A stretch of 64,000 nt of DNA, taken from Leeuwenhoekiella blandensis MED217 (GTDB taxonomy: Bacteria; Bacteroidota; Bacteroidia; Flavobacteriales; Flavobacteriaceae). A program made the translations under genes and the position numbers. The notes under the pieces were generated by a model. The model worked only from the letters and a program-made list of their open reading frames with translations, made no database searches and was not told the origin of the DNA. This document shows, one piece after another, positions 51,603-60,832 of the stretch (position 1 is its first letter; the number at the start of each line of letters is the position of its first letter). The DNA is taken from assembly GCF_000152985.1 (NCBI RefSeq), contig NZ_CH672395.1, forward strand, positions 1,501,145-1,565,144, in the 5' to 3' direction.

Positions 51603-52814
51603 ATGAAACTAGCACTTGTAACCGCATTTCCGCCCAGTAAAGTAACACTCAATGAGTATGCTTACTATCTGGTGCGCGCTTTTAGAAATCATCAGGAAAT
51701 TGAAGAGTTGATCTTACTTACCGATGTTGAGACCGATGTAGCAGAACAGTACCTTGATGTTTCAGGATGTAAGGTAAGCGTGAAAAAATGTTGGAGCTTT
51801 AACAGCTACAACAGCTTTCCCGGAGTTTTAAAAGCAATACGCCAAACCAAACCAGACGCTGTACTTTTTAATCTTCAGTTTATGAAGTTTGGAGATAAAA
51901 AGATCCCGGCTGCTCTCGGACTTATCTTACCCGGAATTTGCAAAATGATGGGTATTCCTTCCGTAGTATTACTACACAATATTATGGAACAAGTAGATCT
52001 TTCTGAAGCAGGTATCACTCAAAACAAAGTACTTCAAAAAGCATACAATTTCATCGGAAGCGCACTTACGCGTATCCTTTTACAAGCAGATTTTGTTGCC
52101 TTGACGATCAGTAAATATGTAAGCATACTTGAGGAGAAGTACCAAGCAAAAAATATAGGATTAATTCCCCACGGAACGTTTGAATTGCCTGACACCCCTA
52201 ATTATAATGTTCCTCAAGGTCCGCTGCAAGTAATGACTTTTGGCAAGTTCGGAACTTACAAAAAGGTCGAAATGCTTATTGAAGCAGTACAACACTTGAG
52301 AGCGACAACAACGCTAGACCTGGAGATCGTGATCGCGGGGACTGATAATCCTAACGTAAAAGGCTATTTAAAACAGGTAGAACAAAAATATGCACATGTA
52401 GAACAACTGCGTTTTACAGGTTATGTGGAAGAAGCAGAAGTGCCTCGCTTATTTGAAGAAGCTGCTGTAGTTGTTTTCCCCTACACTTCAACTACCGGCA
52501 GCAGCGGGGTATTGCATCAGGCAGGAAGTTACGGCAAAGCGGTTGTCATGCCAGACCTTGGAGATCTGGGTATTTTATCACGAGAAGAAGGCTATCAAGC
52601 CGAGTTTTTTGAACCGAACAATAGTAAGGATTTGGCAGAATCCTTAAAGGTTGTTCTCGAAAATGAAGCCTATCGTGTGGCTATGGGCATGGCCAACTAT
52701 CAAGCAGCAACCGCTTTGCCTATGTCCTGCATCGCAGACAAATATGTAAACGTCTTTAAAGAAATAATGCTTTCAAAACAAGTTAAGACCTCTAAGACTT
52801 TGATTTCAGGATAG
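51603..52814 (+). CDS. Glycosyltransferase family 4
   Basis: This 403-residue GT-B enzyme has an N-terminal acceptor domain (VTAFPPSKVTLNEYAYYLV), the hinge region with IGLIPHGTFELP, and a C-terminal donor domain with TFGKFGTYKKVEMLIEAV and the EX7E-type stretch PYTSTTGSSGVLHQAGSYGK. It adds a sugar from a nucleotide donor to the growing polysaccharide in the cytoplasm. It has its own LytTR-type promoter and a terminator. The sugar is unknown. Confidence 0.9.
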   Translation: MKLALVTAFPPSKVTLNEYAYYLVRAFRNHQEIEELILLTDVETDVAEQYLDVSGCKVSVKKCWSFNSYNSFPGVLKAIRQTKPDAVLFNLQFMKFGDKKIPAALGLILPGICKMMGIPSVVLLHNIMEQVDLSEAGITQNKVLQKAYNFIGSALTRILLQADFVALTISKYVSILEEKYQAKNIGLIPHGTFELPDTPNYNVPQGPLQVMTFGKFGTYKKVEMLIEAVQHLRATTTLDLEIVIAGTDNPNVKGYLKQVEQKYAHVEQLRFTGYVEEAEVPRLFEEAAVVVFPYTSTTGSSGVLHQAGSYGKAVVMPDLGDLGILSREEGYQAEFFEPNNSKDLAESLKVVLENEAYRVAMGMANYQAATALPMSCIADKYVNVFKEIMLSKQVKTSKTLISG

Positions 52815-52843
52815 TGTCCCTTCACCCTCTTTGATTTGGTTGC

Positions 52844-52886
52844 AAACCCCTCTTGCTCTCCCTAAAGCATTTGGGGTTTCTTTTTG
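52844..52886 (+). terminator. Probable terminator after the GT4 gene
   Basis: AAACCCC (52844-52850) pairs with GGGGTTT (52873-52879) around a 22-base loop, followed by CTTTTTG. It lies between the convergent GT4 and GH5-like genes. Confidence 0.5.
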
Positions 52887-52899
52887 CTTGCTGGTGAAG

Positions 52900-54423
52900 T
52901 TATTTTAAGGCTTTAAATAGAGTAGCAGCTTCTTTTGATTCCCCTTGAGAGTCTAGGATACCGAATTTCTTTTGAGGCGCTCTGCGCCAGGGCAGTCGTC
53001 CTACCACTGCTGTGGGTACTTCTTCAAAATCATAGAGTGTCCAGAACGCAAAATGTAAGTTATTAGATTTTAAAATGGGTAAGATACGCTCGTAATAGGT
53101 TGTTTGATCGTTCTCGTCATTTCCGAAAGGTTTCCAGAGGCCTGAATATGTTGAAAGGCCAAATTCCTGCAACATGATAGGCTTGCTCGTGTTTGCTTTC
53201 AAGTCTCGATAGGTTTCTTCAAAGTCTTCAAGCTCTTCGTAATAATGAAAACTTACCACGTCTAGCTTTTCTTCTAAAATTGTGGCCGCTTTTGCTTTAG
53301 ACCAACCAATGGTGACCGGAGTTTCAGGGTCAAGCTGTTTGAGATGCGCAATATGATTCTGAAGCCAAAAGGTGACTTGGTCTTTTCCTCGATTATCAAA
53401 ATCGAGATCGGGTTCGTTTTTCAGATCCCAGGCCAAGAGCGCAGGATGTGCTTTGAGCGCAGAAATAATGCTTCGAGCATGTTTAAACGTATTTGGCGTA
53501 TCTAAAACGGAATAATCTCCATAAAAATCAAAAAGGGTAACGATCACTTGAAGTTCGGCATCTTGCGCCAGATCCATGAGCTGTTTCAGTCGGTTTAGCT
53601 TTTCGGGATTTACTTCCGCTTTGCCAAAATCTTCATAACCTACAAATATACGCAGGGTGTTGAGGTTAAGTTGTTTGATTTTTTCGAAATCAGCTTGTAT
53701 ACGTTCCGCTTTAAAAAGGGTGTCAAACGTATTCCAAGGATGTTCTTGAGGGTAATAGTTCACGCCTTTAATCCATTGCGGAAGTCTTTTTAAGGATGAC
53801 TTTTGTGCTGAAGAATCCTTTGCTTGCGGAATAATGCGCTCCTGATGCCTAATGCGCCAAAAGCCGTCTTCGAGCAGCATAACCACGCGGTAGGCTGAAG
53901 TATCTCGAGTTTCCAGCACGAGTTTTTCTTGGTCGTAAATTTGTTTAATTTCAAAAACAGCCTCATCTCTAAAACTGATGAGTTGCCCGTCTGCACTGTA
54001 AAATTCAAGATAGAGTTCGTGATTGAGGGAAGCTCCTTTTATGAAGGTCTTACCTTTTTTATTCTGAAGAAGAAGCGTGTCAATTTTAGCACGAGCACTT
54101 TCGGTATAATAATCAGTAATCCCTGTATTTTCTCCGGTGGCAAGCGCTACTTCACGCACATACCACGCATTTAAATAATCCTGTGCGACACGTTTTTTTG
54201 TTGGTTTTTCAATAGGTCGACTAGGGTTGATGCTGTCCTTCCAAACAAGATGCGGTTTATACACCGGTTCGGCTCCCAATGCCAGATTGAGCATCGTACT
54301 TTTGTCTGCACCGGTATTGAGGTAGGAAAGAATGTTGCTTATGGCCGCGACCAAAAGTAAATTCAATCCTATAAAAGAGAGAATAAGTAACGCGCGATAG
54401 ATATTTTTATTTTGATTTTTCAA
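52900..54423 (-). CDS. Membrane-anchored GH5-like glycoside hydrolase
   Basis: This 507-residue protein has one N-terminal TM helix (about 10-32), an NTF2-like region (about 70-205, ending FWRIRHQERI) and a TIM barrel of clan GH-A type (about 220-507). The acid/base Glu is in WDLKNEPD and the nucleophile Glu in MLQEFGLST. The GH5 group contains endoglucanases and mannanases. Anchored in the inner membrane facing the periplasm, it would trim or release the exported polymer, as hydrolases of other synthase-type systems do. It is the last gene of a three-gene unit with 4-base overlaps. Confidence 0.82.
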   Translation of the reverse strand: MKNQNKNIYRALLILSFIGLNLLLVAAISNILSYLNTGADKSTMLNLALGAEPVYKPHLVWKDSINPSRPIEKPTKKRVAQDYLNAWYVREVALATGENTGITDYYTESARAKIDTLLLQNKKGKTFIKGASLNHELYLEFYSADGQLISFRDEAVFEIKQIYDQEKLVLETRDTSAYRVVMLLEDGFWRIRHQERIIPQAKDSSAQKSSLKRLPQWIKGVNYYPQEHPWNTFDTLFKAERIQADFEKIKQLNLNTLRIFVGYEDFGKAEVNPEKLNRLKQLMDLAQDAELQVIVTLFDFYGDYSVLDTPNTFKHARSIISALKAHPALLAWDLKNEPDLDFDNRGKDQVTFWLQNHIAHLKQLDPETPVTIGWSKAKAATILEEKLDVVSFHYYEELEDFEETYRDLKANTSKPIMLQEFGLSTYSGLWKPFGNDENDQTTYYERILPILKSNNLHFAFWTLYDFEEVPTAVVGRLPWRRAPQKKFGILDSQGESKEAATLFKALK

Positions 54424-55637
54424 TAGAGGTTTATCTTTTCAATGGTTTTTGAAACTCCCAAAACGGTCACCTTAAGATCATAAATTCCCGGTTTATAAAA
54501 GCTTGTGTTTAATTGAAATTCCACCTTTCCTTCTTGTGTTTTTTTCTCAAGCGTATAGGTGCCTTTTGTGGATTTTAGTTGAAGAACTACCGGCGTTCCT
54601 TCAGCAAGCAATTGCTGTAATTTACCAGTGAGTGGACCAACTTTTACAACAGCCTTTGTTTCGTCCCATTCCAGAGGGAAAGCATCCAGTGCCGGGGCAT
54701 ATGCTATAGTTAAAGCATTACTTTCTGCAATACCGGTAATAAAGGCTTGTACTTCCCAATTTTGTGCGCGGTTAGGATGTAGGATTTGTGCTTGAGCCAC
54801 GCCGTTAAGGGTTGCACCTGAGGTTTGCAAAAGTTGGCTGTCTTGAGTTTTAATTACAAAATTGACCAAAGTTGCGTCAGAAATAAGGTTGCCGTATTGA
54901 TCTTTGATCGTGCCGGTTTTAAACGTCGTGATCTGGTCTGCATCAGCAAAAGGATTTGGACGCTCATACGTTATATTGAAATCAGTCGCTAAATGCGCAT
55001 CTATATAGATCGTTTGCAATTTTGAGGAACGCTCGTTAAGATGAACAGCCGTAAACATGGTTCCGGTTTTTTGAGGAGAGAACAGGTTTTTCCAGGCAAT
55101 TCTGTTTTTTACGGGTAATGTTTCGGTTTGTTGTTGCTCTTTAAATCGGGTTGCAAGCGTTAGGGAAGTAGCGTCGGGGAGGAGGTTGTCATAAACGTCG
55201 GTTGCCAAAAGCGTTAATTGGGCAAAATCGGCGCCACCAGCCAGAATACGCTGCGGACCTAAGTACGATTCGATCGCTGCAATTTTTGAGGTGTCTGGTT
55301 TTATATTCAGGCTACCTTGCATCAATATATTTTTGTTATGAATCAATTTCCAGTCGAGTTTTCCGCTGGCGTTGGCGTAAGGCGCTTGAATTAGAAAGCT
55401 TTTCTGTATGGAAGTAGTTTCCGGTTCTAAAACTGTACTTCCTAGAGCGTTTGAAACCAGCAATTTCAAATCTTCAGCTTCGGTCTCAAAGCGTAATTGT
55501 ACACGATCTTGAGCAACAACTTTTGTTGTTTGGGTAAGCAGCTTTAGAGTAATGGGTTTACGCGCTTGTTCAGGTTTTAAGGTAAAACCAAGCAGCAACA
55601 CACAAAGGCATAAGATATGTATCAGTTTACTTTTCAT
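54420..55637 (-). CDS. Exported protein with repeated Ig-like domains, unknown function
   Basis: This 405-residue protein has a signal peptide (ILCLCVLLLGFTLKP) and four or so beta-sandwich segments of Ig-like type. They include invasin/Big-like stretches such as AGGADFAQLTLLATDVYDNLLPDATSL and TFKTGTIKDQYGNLISDATLV, split here only by unrelated sequence. It overlaps both neighbours by 4 bases (ATGA), so it works with the GH5-like and large membrane proteins, likely as a periplasmic scaffold. No enzymatic motif is visible. Confidence 0.72.
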   Translation of the reverse strand: MKSKLIHILCLCVLLLGFTLKPEQARKPITLKLLTQTTKVVAQDRVQLRFETEAEDLKLLVSNALGSTVLEPETTSIQKSFLIQAPYANASGKLDWKLIHNKNILMQGSLNIKPDTSKIAAIESYLGPQRILAGGADFAQLTLLATDVYDNLLPDATSLTLATRFKEQQQTETLPVKNRIAWKNLFSPQKTGTMFTAVHLNERSSKLQTIYIDAHLATDFNITYERPNPFADADQITTFKTGTIKDQYGNLISDATLVNFVIKTQDSQLLQTSGATLNGVAQAQILHPNRAQNWEVQAFITGIAESNALTIAYAPALDAFPLEWDETKAVVKVGPLTGKLQQLLAEGTPVVLQLKSTKGTYTLEKKTQEGKVEFQLNTSFYKPGIYDLKVTVLGVSKTIEKINLY

Positions 55638-58600
55638 CGCGGATTTCCTAAATAATTATTCAATTCAACTTTGAGATATCCGCCATTTTTCAATGCAATA
55701 TGTGTGGCGTATTGTTGGGTAGACTTTCGATTGGGGATCACTTTTCGGGCGATCTCTTCGTTAGATAAACCATTCACAAAAATCGCTTGCATACGCGCAC
55801 TGATCAACTCTGTTGCTTTGGGTTGCAATTTCAAATGTACTTCTTGCTTTCGCTGTTGGCGTACGCCTTCCTTTAAAAAATGATGATCTACCCATAGTAG
55901 TTGATGCGCTGCATCATAATAGGATAACAACACCTGCGGAATTGTCGCTTGCTGCGTCCCGGGATTGAAAAGTGTTGCTTGAAGCATTTCATCTTCTATC
56001 CTGATATCATTAACGACCACGCTCTTATACAAATCGGTATTGGCGACATTTGCCGAAACGTGCAAGTCAAAAGTAACGGGTTTTCCTTCTAATTCAATCG
56101 GGGTGAATTGTTCAGGATCAAAAGTGAGCGGTGCGTGTTCGTCGGGTTTTACCCAGGCAGTGCCTTCAAATTCAACTTTAAAGGAGGTTATTTCTTTAGG
56201 CATTAGCTTGTGTTTCATTTCATATTTGGCATTAAAAGTTGCCAAAGCCAGATCTTGTGCGTCATACAAAGTTCCTTTAACCGAAACATCTGCCGGAACA
56301 TTATCAATATTTTGAATTTCACCTACAATTATATAATCGCCATTTACCTTTAAAAGTCGGGCTGAAAGCACCTCCAACACCGGTTGTTTTAAAATGTCTT
56401 CGTGATAGGTTTGCTCAGAGGTAATGCGCCTTCTCCCATGATTATAAAAATCGGTAGCATTACTGGTGATGAGTTGGTCTGGCGGTAGATCGAGATCGGG
56501 GTTTTTAGGTTTTACATACCATTTTGGGCCCCGCTTTACCAATTCAAAATCCTCTTGTGTAGGAATACGTTCTAAAGGGGTGATCCATTTGGCATAAGCA
56601 GTGGCCAACGCACTGGAGTCGGTTTTTTGAGTGATATCGATCTCAATGGCATCCAGTTTTGCATAGCTGTTAAGCAAGCCGTCTGTTACCGCAAATTCTA
56701 GCATAAACTGATCTAGCGATTTATCACTTTTGGGATCAAAATAGGAATAGGCGCGCTCGAGCTCTTTAAAATCAATAGCATCAAAATAAGCCTCAAGCAC
56801 ATTTTGTGGAGCAATCTGATCTGCATTTTTGAGGTAGAAGGTGTAAATGCCAAAGGCAAAACAAAACAATACTATGACACCGTAGCCGTGCGCTATAAGA
56901 AATAACAAGCGTTTGCGTTTGTTTGAAGTTTTGGCAGCAGCCGAAAAATCAAGCCTCCATCGCATATAGCTGGGCAGTGTAGGTTTTTTGGAGCGCAAAG
57001 CCCTAATCCAGATCGATTGAATATTGATCACAAAAGCGATAAGAACCGTCAGCAACGGAATGATGCCCCACATCAAAATTAAAAATACCGGAATGTCATC
57101 TTTAGGAATGATCTCGGGCATTGGTGGTACACCGAGTTTTTCCCAAACCATAATGCCATTTTCAAGTAAACCCAAGCGCTGCCAACCTGCAAAATACAGG
57201 ATCGGATCGTAGAATTTATCGTTTGAAAAAACATATTTAAGATTATACTTTTCAGGAACGGTGAGAAATTGTTGCAGCGAACCAATACCTTCAACCCCTC
57301 TGAATTTTGAGTTCTCCAGACGTTCAATAGCGCGCGAAGTCAACTCGGGTAATCTTCGTGCAGAGTGGTAATTCCCGTCTACGGTCATTGCATCGGTTTG
57401 TGCCGAAAGCCAGGCGATTTGGTCTCCAAAACCTAGTGGAAGAAACCGCCATTTATAATGTTGATCCTGATTGAGGAAATTTACAATGGGCAACATATTA
57501 ATAGGATCGGGCTGCGAGGGTCTAAAGTTATTGAGCGTCATCGTAAAGACCGTTGTACCTAAAAACAGACCTGCCAGAATACCCGCCAGAATGCGATGGT
57601 ATAAACCGCCCAGTTTTGTACTTAAAAAGGTTTTATAGTCGCCTTCTGCAAAGCGATATGCAAATTCTCCAAACAATGGTAAAACCATAATACTTCCCCA
57701 CAAGGTAAAGCGGTCTAGTGTAAGAATATTGAAAGCATTATCACCCAAAATGATTTTAGGAATAGGCGTGGTGCCACCAGTTCCCAAAATGGTGAGCATC
57801 GTCAAGGATAGTCCAAAAAATAAATAGCGTTTACTGTAATACCGGTAGAAAAAGTAAGGCATTAGCAGCAGTAAAATTCCCCACGGAATCAGAAAAAAAA
57901 CGAGTCCGCTGGAGGTGATCTCTAGAAAATTATCCCGCGACCCGTGCGGAATAGGAACTTGAGTGATGGGATTATTTTTAGTATTGATCCAATAGGGTAG
58001 AATACAAACGATAATTAAAAACAGGGCCGAAAAGCCAAAGGCGATCATTCGCTTTAGCAGCCTAAAAAAGGCTTTGAGAAAAACGGGAAAGGTGATTTCT
58101 TTCATCGTATTTACTCGGGTTCTGGCTTCATCCATAACTGCCATCCCGATCAGCGGGAAAATGAAGAATACCATTCCGAAAATAGGCGTGACGTGATGGG
58201 AGCAAACCGTGACTGCAAGCAGGGACAATGACGTTAAAAAGTATTTTTTCTTTCCGGAGGTCAGCCAAAGGTAAATTTCTGGCAATGCGTGCATCAGGAT
58301 CGAAACACCAATAATACTGGGCAGTTGACCAAAGATATGTAGGGTTTCTACAAAAGAGGATGAAAATACAGCAAGAATCGCTGCATATCCTGCAGCGTGA
58401 GCACTTGCGGTAATGAGCAAAGCGAAGCGATAAACACCGGTGATAAATAGGATCACCCCGATGATTGCTACCGTGAACATCCCAAATTTTAGTCCACCTA
58501 TCAAGGATAATATGGCGATCGCCTGATGTACTAGTGGTGGATATCCCATAACCGTAAAACCGGTATACCAACTGTAGTTCCAAGGTTCAAACCAATGCGA

Positions 58601-58735
58601 GGCATAATGATCTGCAAAAAATAAATGGATTAAGGCATCATAGGTGCCTTCAAGTGTAAAAAAGATCCCAAAACCATGAAATACGACCCCGATCAACAGG
58701 GCGATTATCAAGTATCTGTTTGGGGTGTTTTTCAT
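55634..58735 (-). CDS. Large polytopic membrane protein, GT-C-like with C-terminal periplasmic domains
   Basis: This 1033-residue protein has about 12 TM helices in residues 1-600. The first loop carries DALIHLFFADHYASHWFEPW, with acidic residues at the position used by GT-C glycosyltransferases, followed by the YTGFTVMGYPPLVHQ motif of the PTPS-related membrane family (PF10131). After a last TM helix (about 620-645) follow an NTF2-like region (about 650-760) and beta-sandwich domains (about 800-1000). It probably polymerises or modifies the polysaccharide at the periplasmic face. It is the first gene of the three-gene overlapping unit. Confidence 0.75.
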   Translation of the reverse strand: MKNTPNRYLIIALLIGVVFHGFGIFFTLEGTYDALIHLFFADHYASHWFEPWNYSWYTGFTVMGYPPLVHQAIAILSLIGGLKFGMFTVAIIGVILFITGVYRFALLITASAHAAGYAAILAVFSSSFVETLHIFGQLPSIIGVSILMHALPEIYLWLTSGKKKYFLTSLSLLAVTVCSHHVTPIFGMVFFIFPLIGMAVMDEARTRVNTMKEITFPVFLKAFFRLLKRMIAFGFSALFLIIVCILPYWINTKNNPITQVPIPHGSRDNFLEITSSGLVFFLIPWGILLLLMPYFFYRYYSKRYLFFGLSLTMLTILGTGGTTPIPKIILGDNAFNILTLDRFTLWGSIMVLPLFGEFAYRFAEGDYKTFLSTKLGGLYHRILAGILAGLFLGTTVFTMTLNNFRPSQPDPINMLPIVNFLNQDQHYKWRFLPLGFGDQIAWLSAQTDAMTVDGNYHSARRLPELTSRAIERLENSKFRGVEGIGSLQQFLTVPEKYNLKYVFSNDKFYDPILYFAGWQRLGLLENGIMVWEKLGVPPMPEIIPKDDIPVFLILMWGIIPLLTVLIAFVINIQSIWIRALRSKKPTLPSYMRWRLDFSAAAKTSNKRKRLLFLIAHGYGVIVLFCFAFGIYTFYLKNADQIAPQNVLEAYFDAIDFKELERAYSYFDPKSDKSLDQFMLEFAVTDGLLNSYAKLDAIEIDITQKTDSSALATAYAKWITPLERIPTQEDFELVKRGPKWYVKPKNPDLDLPPDQLITSNATDFYNHGRRRITSEQTYHEDILKQPVLEVLSARLLKVNGDYIIVGEIQNIDNVPADVSVKGTLYDAQDLALATFNAKYEMKHKLMPKEITSFKVEFEGTAWVKPDEHAPLTFDPEQFTPIELEGKPVTFDLHVSANVANTDLYKSVVVNDIRIEDEMLQATLFNPGTQQATIPQVLLSYYDAAHQLLWVDHHFLKEGVRQQRKQEVHLKLQPKATELISARMQAIFVNGLSNEEIARKVIPNRKSTQQYATHIALKNGGYLKVELNNYLGNPR

Positions 58736-58796
58736 GAAATTATAAGATAAGAGATTGTTTGTTTTCTTACATAGCTAAGATAGAACTTTCGATGAA

Positions 58797-58833
58797 TGAC
58801 TCATCTGTCGACGAACGGTTTTCATCTAAAGTA
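58797..58833 (+). promoter_or_regulatory. LytTR-type direct repeat upstream of the GT2 gene
   Basis: TGACTCATCTGT (58797) and GTTTTCATCTAAAGTA (58818) are 21 bp apart and share the core TCATCT with the 49834 copy. The proximal copy starts 62 bp before TATGTTTG (58880-58887), a full -7 match. The sequence is weaker than the other sites; the conserved spacing is the main support. CCGTTCGTC also occurs on the minus strand at 58818-58810. Confidence 0.5.
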
Positions 58834-58922
58834 GCCGTTTAACCATCGAAAATCAAGCATTTAGCCTGCGAGAGCCCGATATGTTTGTGGTGTAATTAAT
58901 CAGAAACACCAAAACAAATCCT

Positions 58923-59735
58923 ATGAAAACTGCAATCATCATCCCGTGTTATAACGAAGAAAAAAGAATAGATCAAGCGGCATTTAAAGCTTTTATCACG
59001 CAATCTGAAAATCATCATTTATGTTTTGTAAATGATGGGAGTAAAGACCAAACTTTAAATGTACTTAAGAGTATTCAGCACGCAAATCCTGAAAAAGTTA
59101 CCGTAATCGATATGAAACGTAATTCGGGTAAAGCTGCAGCCGTAAGAGCAGGAGCACGTTACTTATACAGCCAGGAAAATGTACAACATATAGGCTTTAT
59201 GGATGCCGACCTTTCTACCGACTTTGAAGATTTTATGGCTTTAGATCAGACATTAAAAACCAATAAAAACCTCAAAATGGTTTTTGGAAGTAGAGCAAAA
59301 GATGATAGCGGAATAGAAAAAGATCCTTTACGCGCGTTCTTTTCTAAGGTGATTAAATTTTGTGTTTTTTTGATACTGGGCCTGCCCATACAAGATACGC
59401 AGTGCGGCGCAAAAGTATTCAGTCGTGATCTCGTTCCTGTAATCTATGGAAATCAGTTTTTAAGCAAATGGCTTTTTGATGTAGAAATGTTTATTAGACT
59501 GAAGCACCATATGGGCGGCAAGGAGGCGGTCATGAATGCCATTCACGAGCAGGCTTTACAGCGCTGGGTGCACGTAGAGGACTCTAAATTAGGATTAAAA
59601 GACTCGCTTGAAATTCCTGTACGTCTATTCAGTATTTGGTTTAACTATACCGTTTGGGCTCCTGCAACACAATTAAATGTAGCTTCAGAAACCGAAGTAC
59701 TATCTACGGTATACAGTATGCCTGTAGCCGCATAA
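58923..59735 (+). CDS. Glycosyltransferase family 2 (dolichyl-phosphate mannosyltransferase-like)
   Basis: This 270-residue GT-A enzyme begins MKTAIIIPCYNEEKRIDQAA. It has the nucleotide-binding VNDGSKD motif, the DAD motif in GFMDADLSTDF (D94/D96) and GSRAKDDSGI. Later IQDTQCGAKVFSRD is typical of the DPM1-like group that moves a sugar onto a polyprenyl phosphate. A hydrophobic stretch at about 142-156 may associate with the membrane. Such an enzyme could supply the lipid-linked donor needed by the divergent GT-C-like protein. It has a candidate LytTR promoter. Confidence 0.9.
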   Translation: MKTAIIIPCYNEEKRIDQAAFKAFITQSENHHLCFVNDGSKDQTLNVLKSIQHANPEKVTVIDMKRNSGKAAAVRAGARYLYSQENVQHIGFMDADLSTDFEDFMALDQTLKTNKNLKMVFGSRAKDDSGIEKDPLRAFFSKVIKFCVFLILGLPIQDTQCGAKVFSRDLVPVIYGNQFLSKWLFDVEMFIRLKHHMGGKEAVMNAIHEQALQRWVHVEDSKLGLKDSLEIPVRLFSIWFNYTVWAPATQLNVASETEVLSTVYSMPVAA

Positions 59736-59753
59736 TTTTAAATTTACCCCAAG

Positions 59754-59791
59754 AAAGGCTCTGGGATCTTTAGGATCCTGGAGCTTTTTTT
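59754..59791 (+). terminator. Rho-independent terminator after the GT2 gene
   Basis: AAAGGCTCTGGGATC pairs with GATCCTGGAGCTTT with one bulge and a G-T pair, and is followed by a run of T. It lies between the convergent GT2 and NUDIX genes. Confidence 0.75.
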
Positions 59792-59811
59792 GCATTAAAA
59801 AGTATTGAGAT

Positions 59812-60564
59812 TTACCAGCTTTCTTGCAAACCGTTCTCCAGCGCGACATTGTAATTTTCCAAATTAAAAGAATACAAGTCAGGAGCTTTGTGCGCGCCAC
59901 CTCTGCGGGTTTCATTCAGTTTCTCTAAGATATTATAACGTGTCATTTTACGATAGAAATTACCGCGATTTAAAGATTTGTCAAGAATGATCTCGTAGAG
60001 CCTTTGCAGTTCTGGCATTGTGAATTTCTGTGGCAAGAGGTTTAGTCCGACCGGTTTGTAATTCAAATCACGTCTTAAATGCATTAAAGCATCTTCAATG
60101 ATTCCTTTGTGGTCCATCATAATTTCAGGAAGTTGTTCTACCGGCTGCCAGGCACACGAATCAGAATACTTGTCTGTTCTAGGGTTCACGGCATCATAGC
60201 GAGTTAAGGCATAATATGCGATAGAAATGTAGCGTTGCTTATGCCATAGATCCTCGGGCAATTCGGTAAACGCATCTTCAGAGCGTTGTGTAGCCCCGTA
60301 GGTTTTAAACTGACTCAAGAAAATATTTTCGGCCCCGGTACGCTCTTGTAAAATTCTATGCGCACTTGAGTTGATGTTCTCCTCTTTAAATACGTATCCT
60401 CCGGGAAGCATCCATTCAGATTTCCCGATCAAACTGGTAAGTAACACGTGTAAATTTTCACCGTCAAAACCAAAAACAACACTGTCTATAGAAATATGAG
60501 GCAGGTAAAGGTCTTTATTATTTTCAGACTCAGCCAGAAGGATATCGTGAAGTTTTTGCGACAT
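59812..60564 (-). CDS. NUDIX-domain winged-helix regulator (NrtR/AraR type)
   Basis: This 250-residue protein has a NUDIX domain (about 25-150) and a C-terminal winged helix (about 165-240, with KFTMPELQRLYEIILDKSLN and FYRKMTRYNILEKL). The NUDIX box is altered (GGYVFKEENINSSAHRILQE) and lacks the full RExxEE catalytic set, so it is likely a ligand-binding domain. In Bacteroidota such proteins repress sugar-use genes such as arabinose operons. It is divergent from the sulfatase gene, which it may control. Confidence 0.85.
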   Translation of the reverse strand: MSQKLHDILLAESENNKDLYLPHISIDSVVFGFDGENLHVLLTSLIGKSEWMLPGGYVFKEENINSSAHRILQERTGAENIFLSQFKTYGATQRSEDAFTELPEDLWHKQRYISIAYYALTRYDAVNPRTDKYSDSCAWQPVEQLPEIMMDHKGIIEDALMHLRRDLNYKPVGLNLLPQKFTMPELQRLYEIILDKSLNRGNFYRKMTRYNILEKLNETRRGGAHKAPDLYSFNLENYNVALENGLQESW

Positions 60565-60618
60565 GAGAATTGTATTAGTTTTTAAAAGTACGCTTTAGCA
60601 GATTTATATAAAAATACC

Positions 60619-60626
60619 CAAAGCTA
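60619..60626 (-). promoter_or_regulatory. Possible -7 element of the NUDIX regulator gene
   Basis: TAGCTTTG on the minus strand matches the TAnnTTTG consensus and lies 54 bases before the ATG at 60564. No TTG occurs at the usual -33 distance. The 268-base region between this gene and the sulfatase shows no other clear element. Confidence 0.4.
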
Positions 60627-60832
60627 TTTTCAAGCTTTCAGGCAGAATCACCTGTAGTATTTGCAATATTATCATTTAATATTATTCTAATTGCGCATAA
60701 ACCAAAATCAAAGGCTTTACAATGTTAAATTTTCAATGCTTCATTTTGAATCTTTAAAAATTATTATTACTATTGCTTTAAATTGAAACATTAAAGACCT
60801 TTTACGAAAAGGTTATAGGAAAAAAGCAGCAG

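Noticed and set aside
58791-58818. Minus-strand CCGTTCGTC/TCATTCATC pair for the large membrane protein gene
   Set aside because: The copies are 19 bp apart, not 21-22, and no -7 element lies 61-62 bp downstream. The plus-strand reading fits the GT2 gene better.
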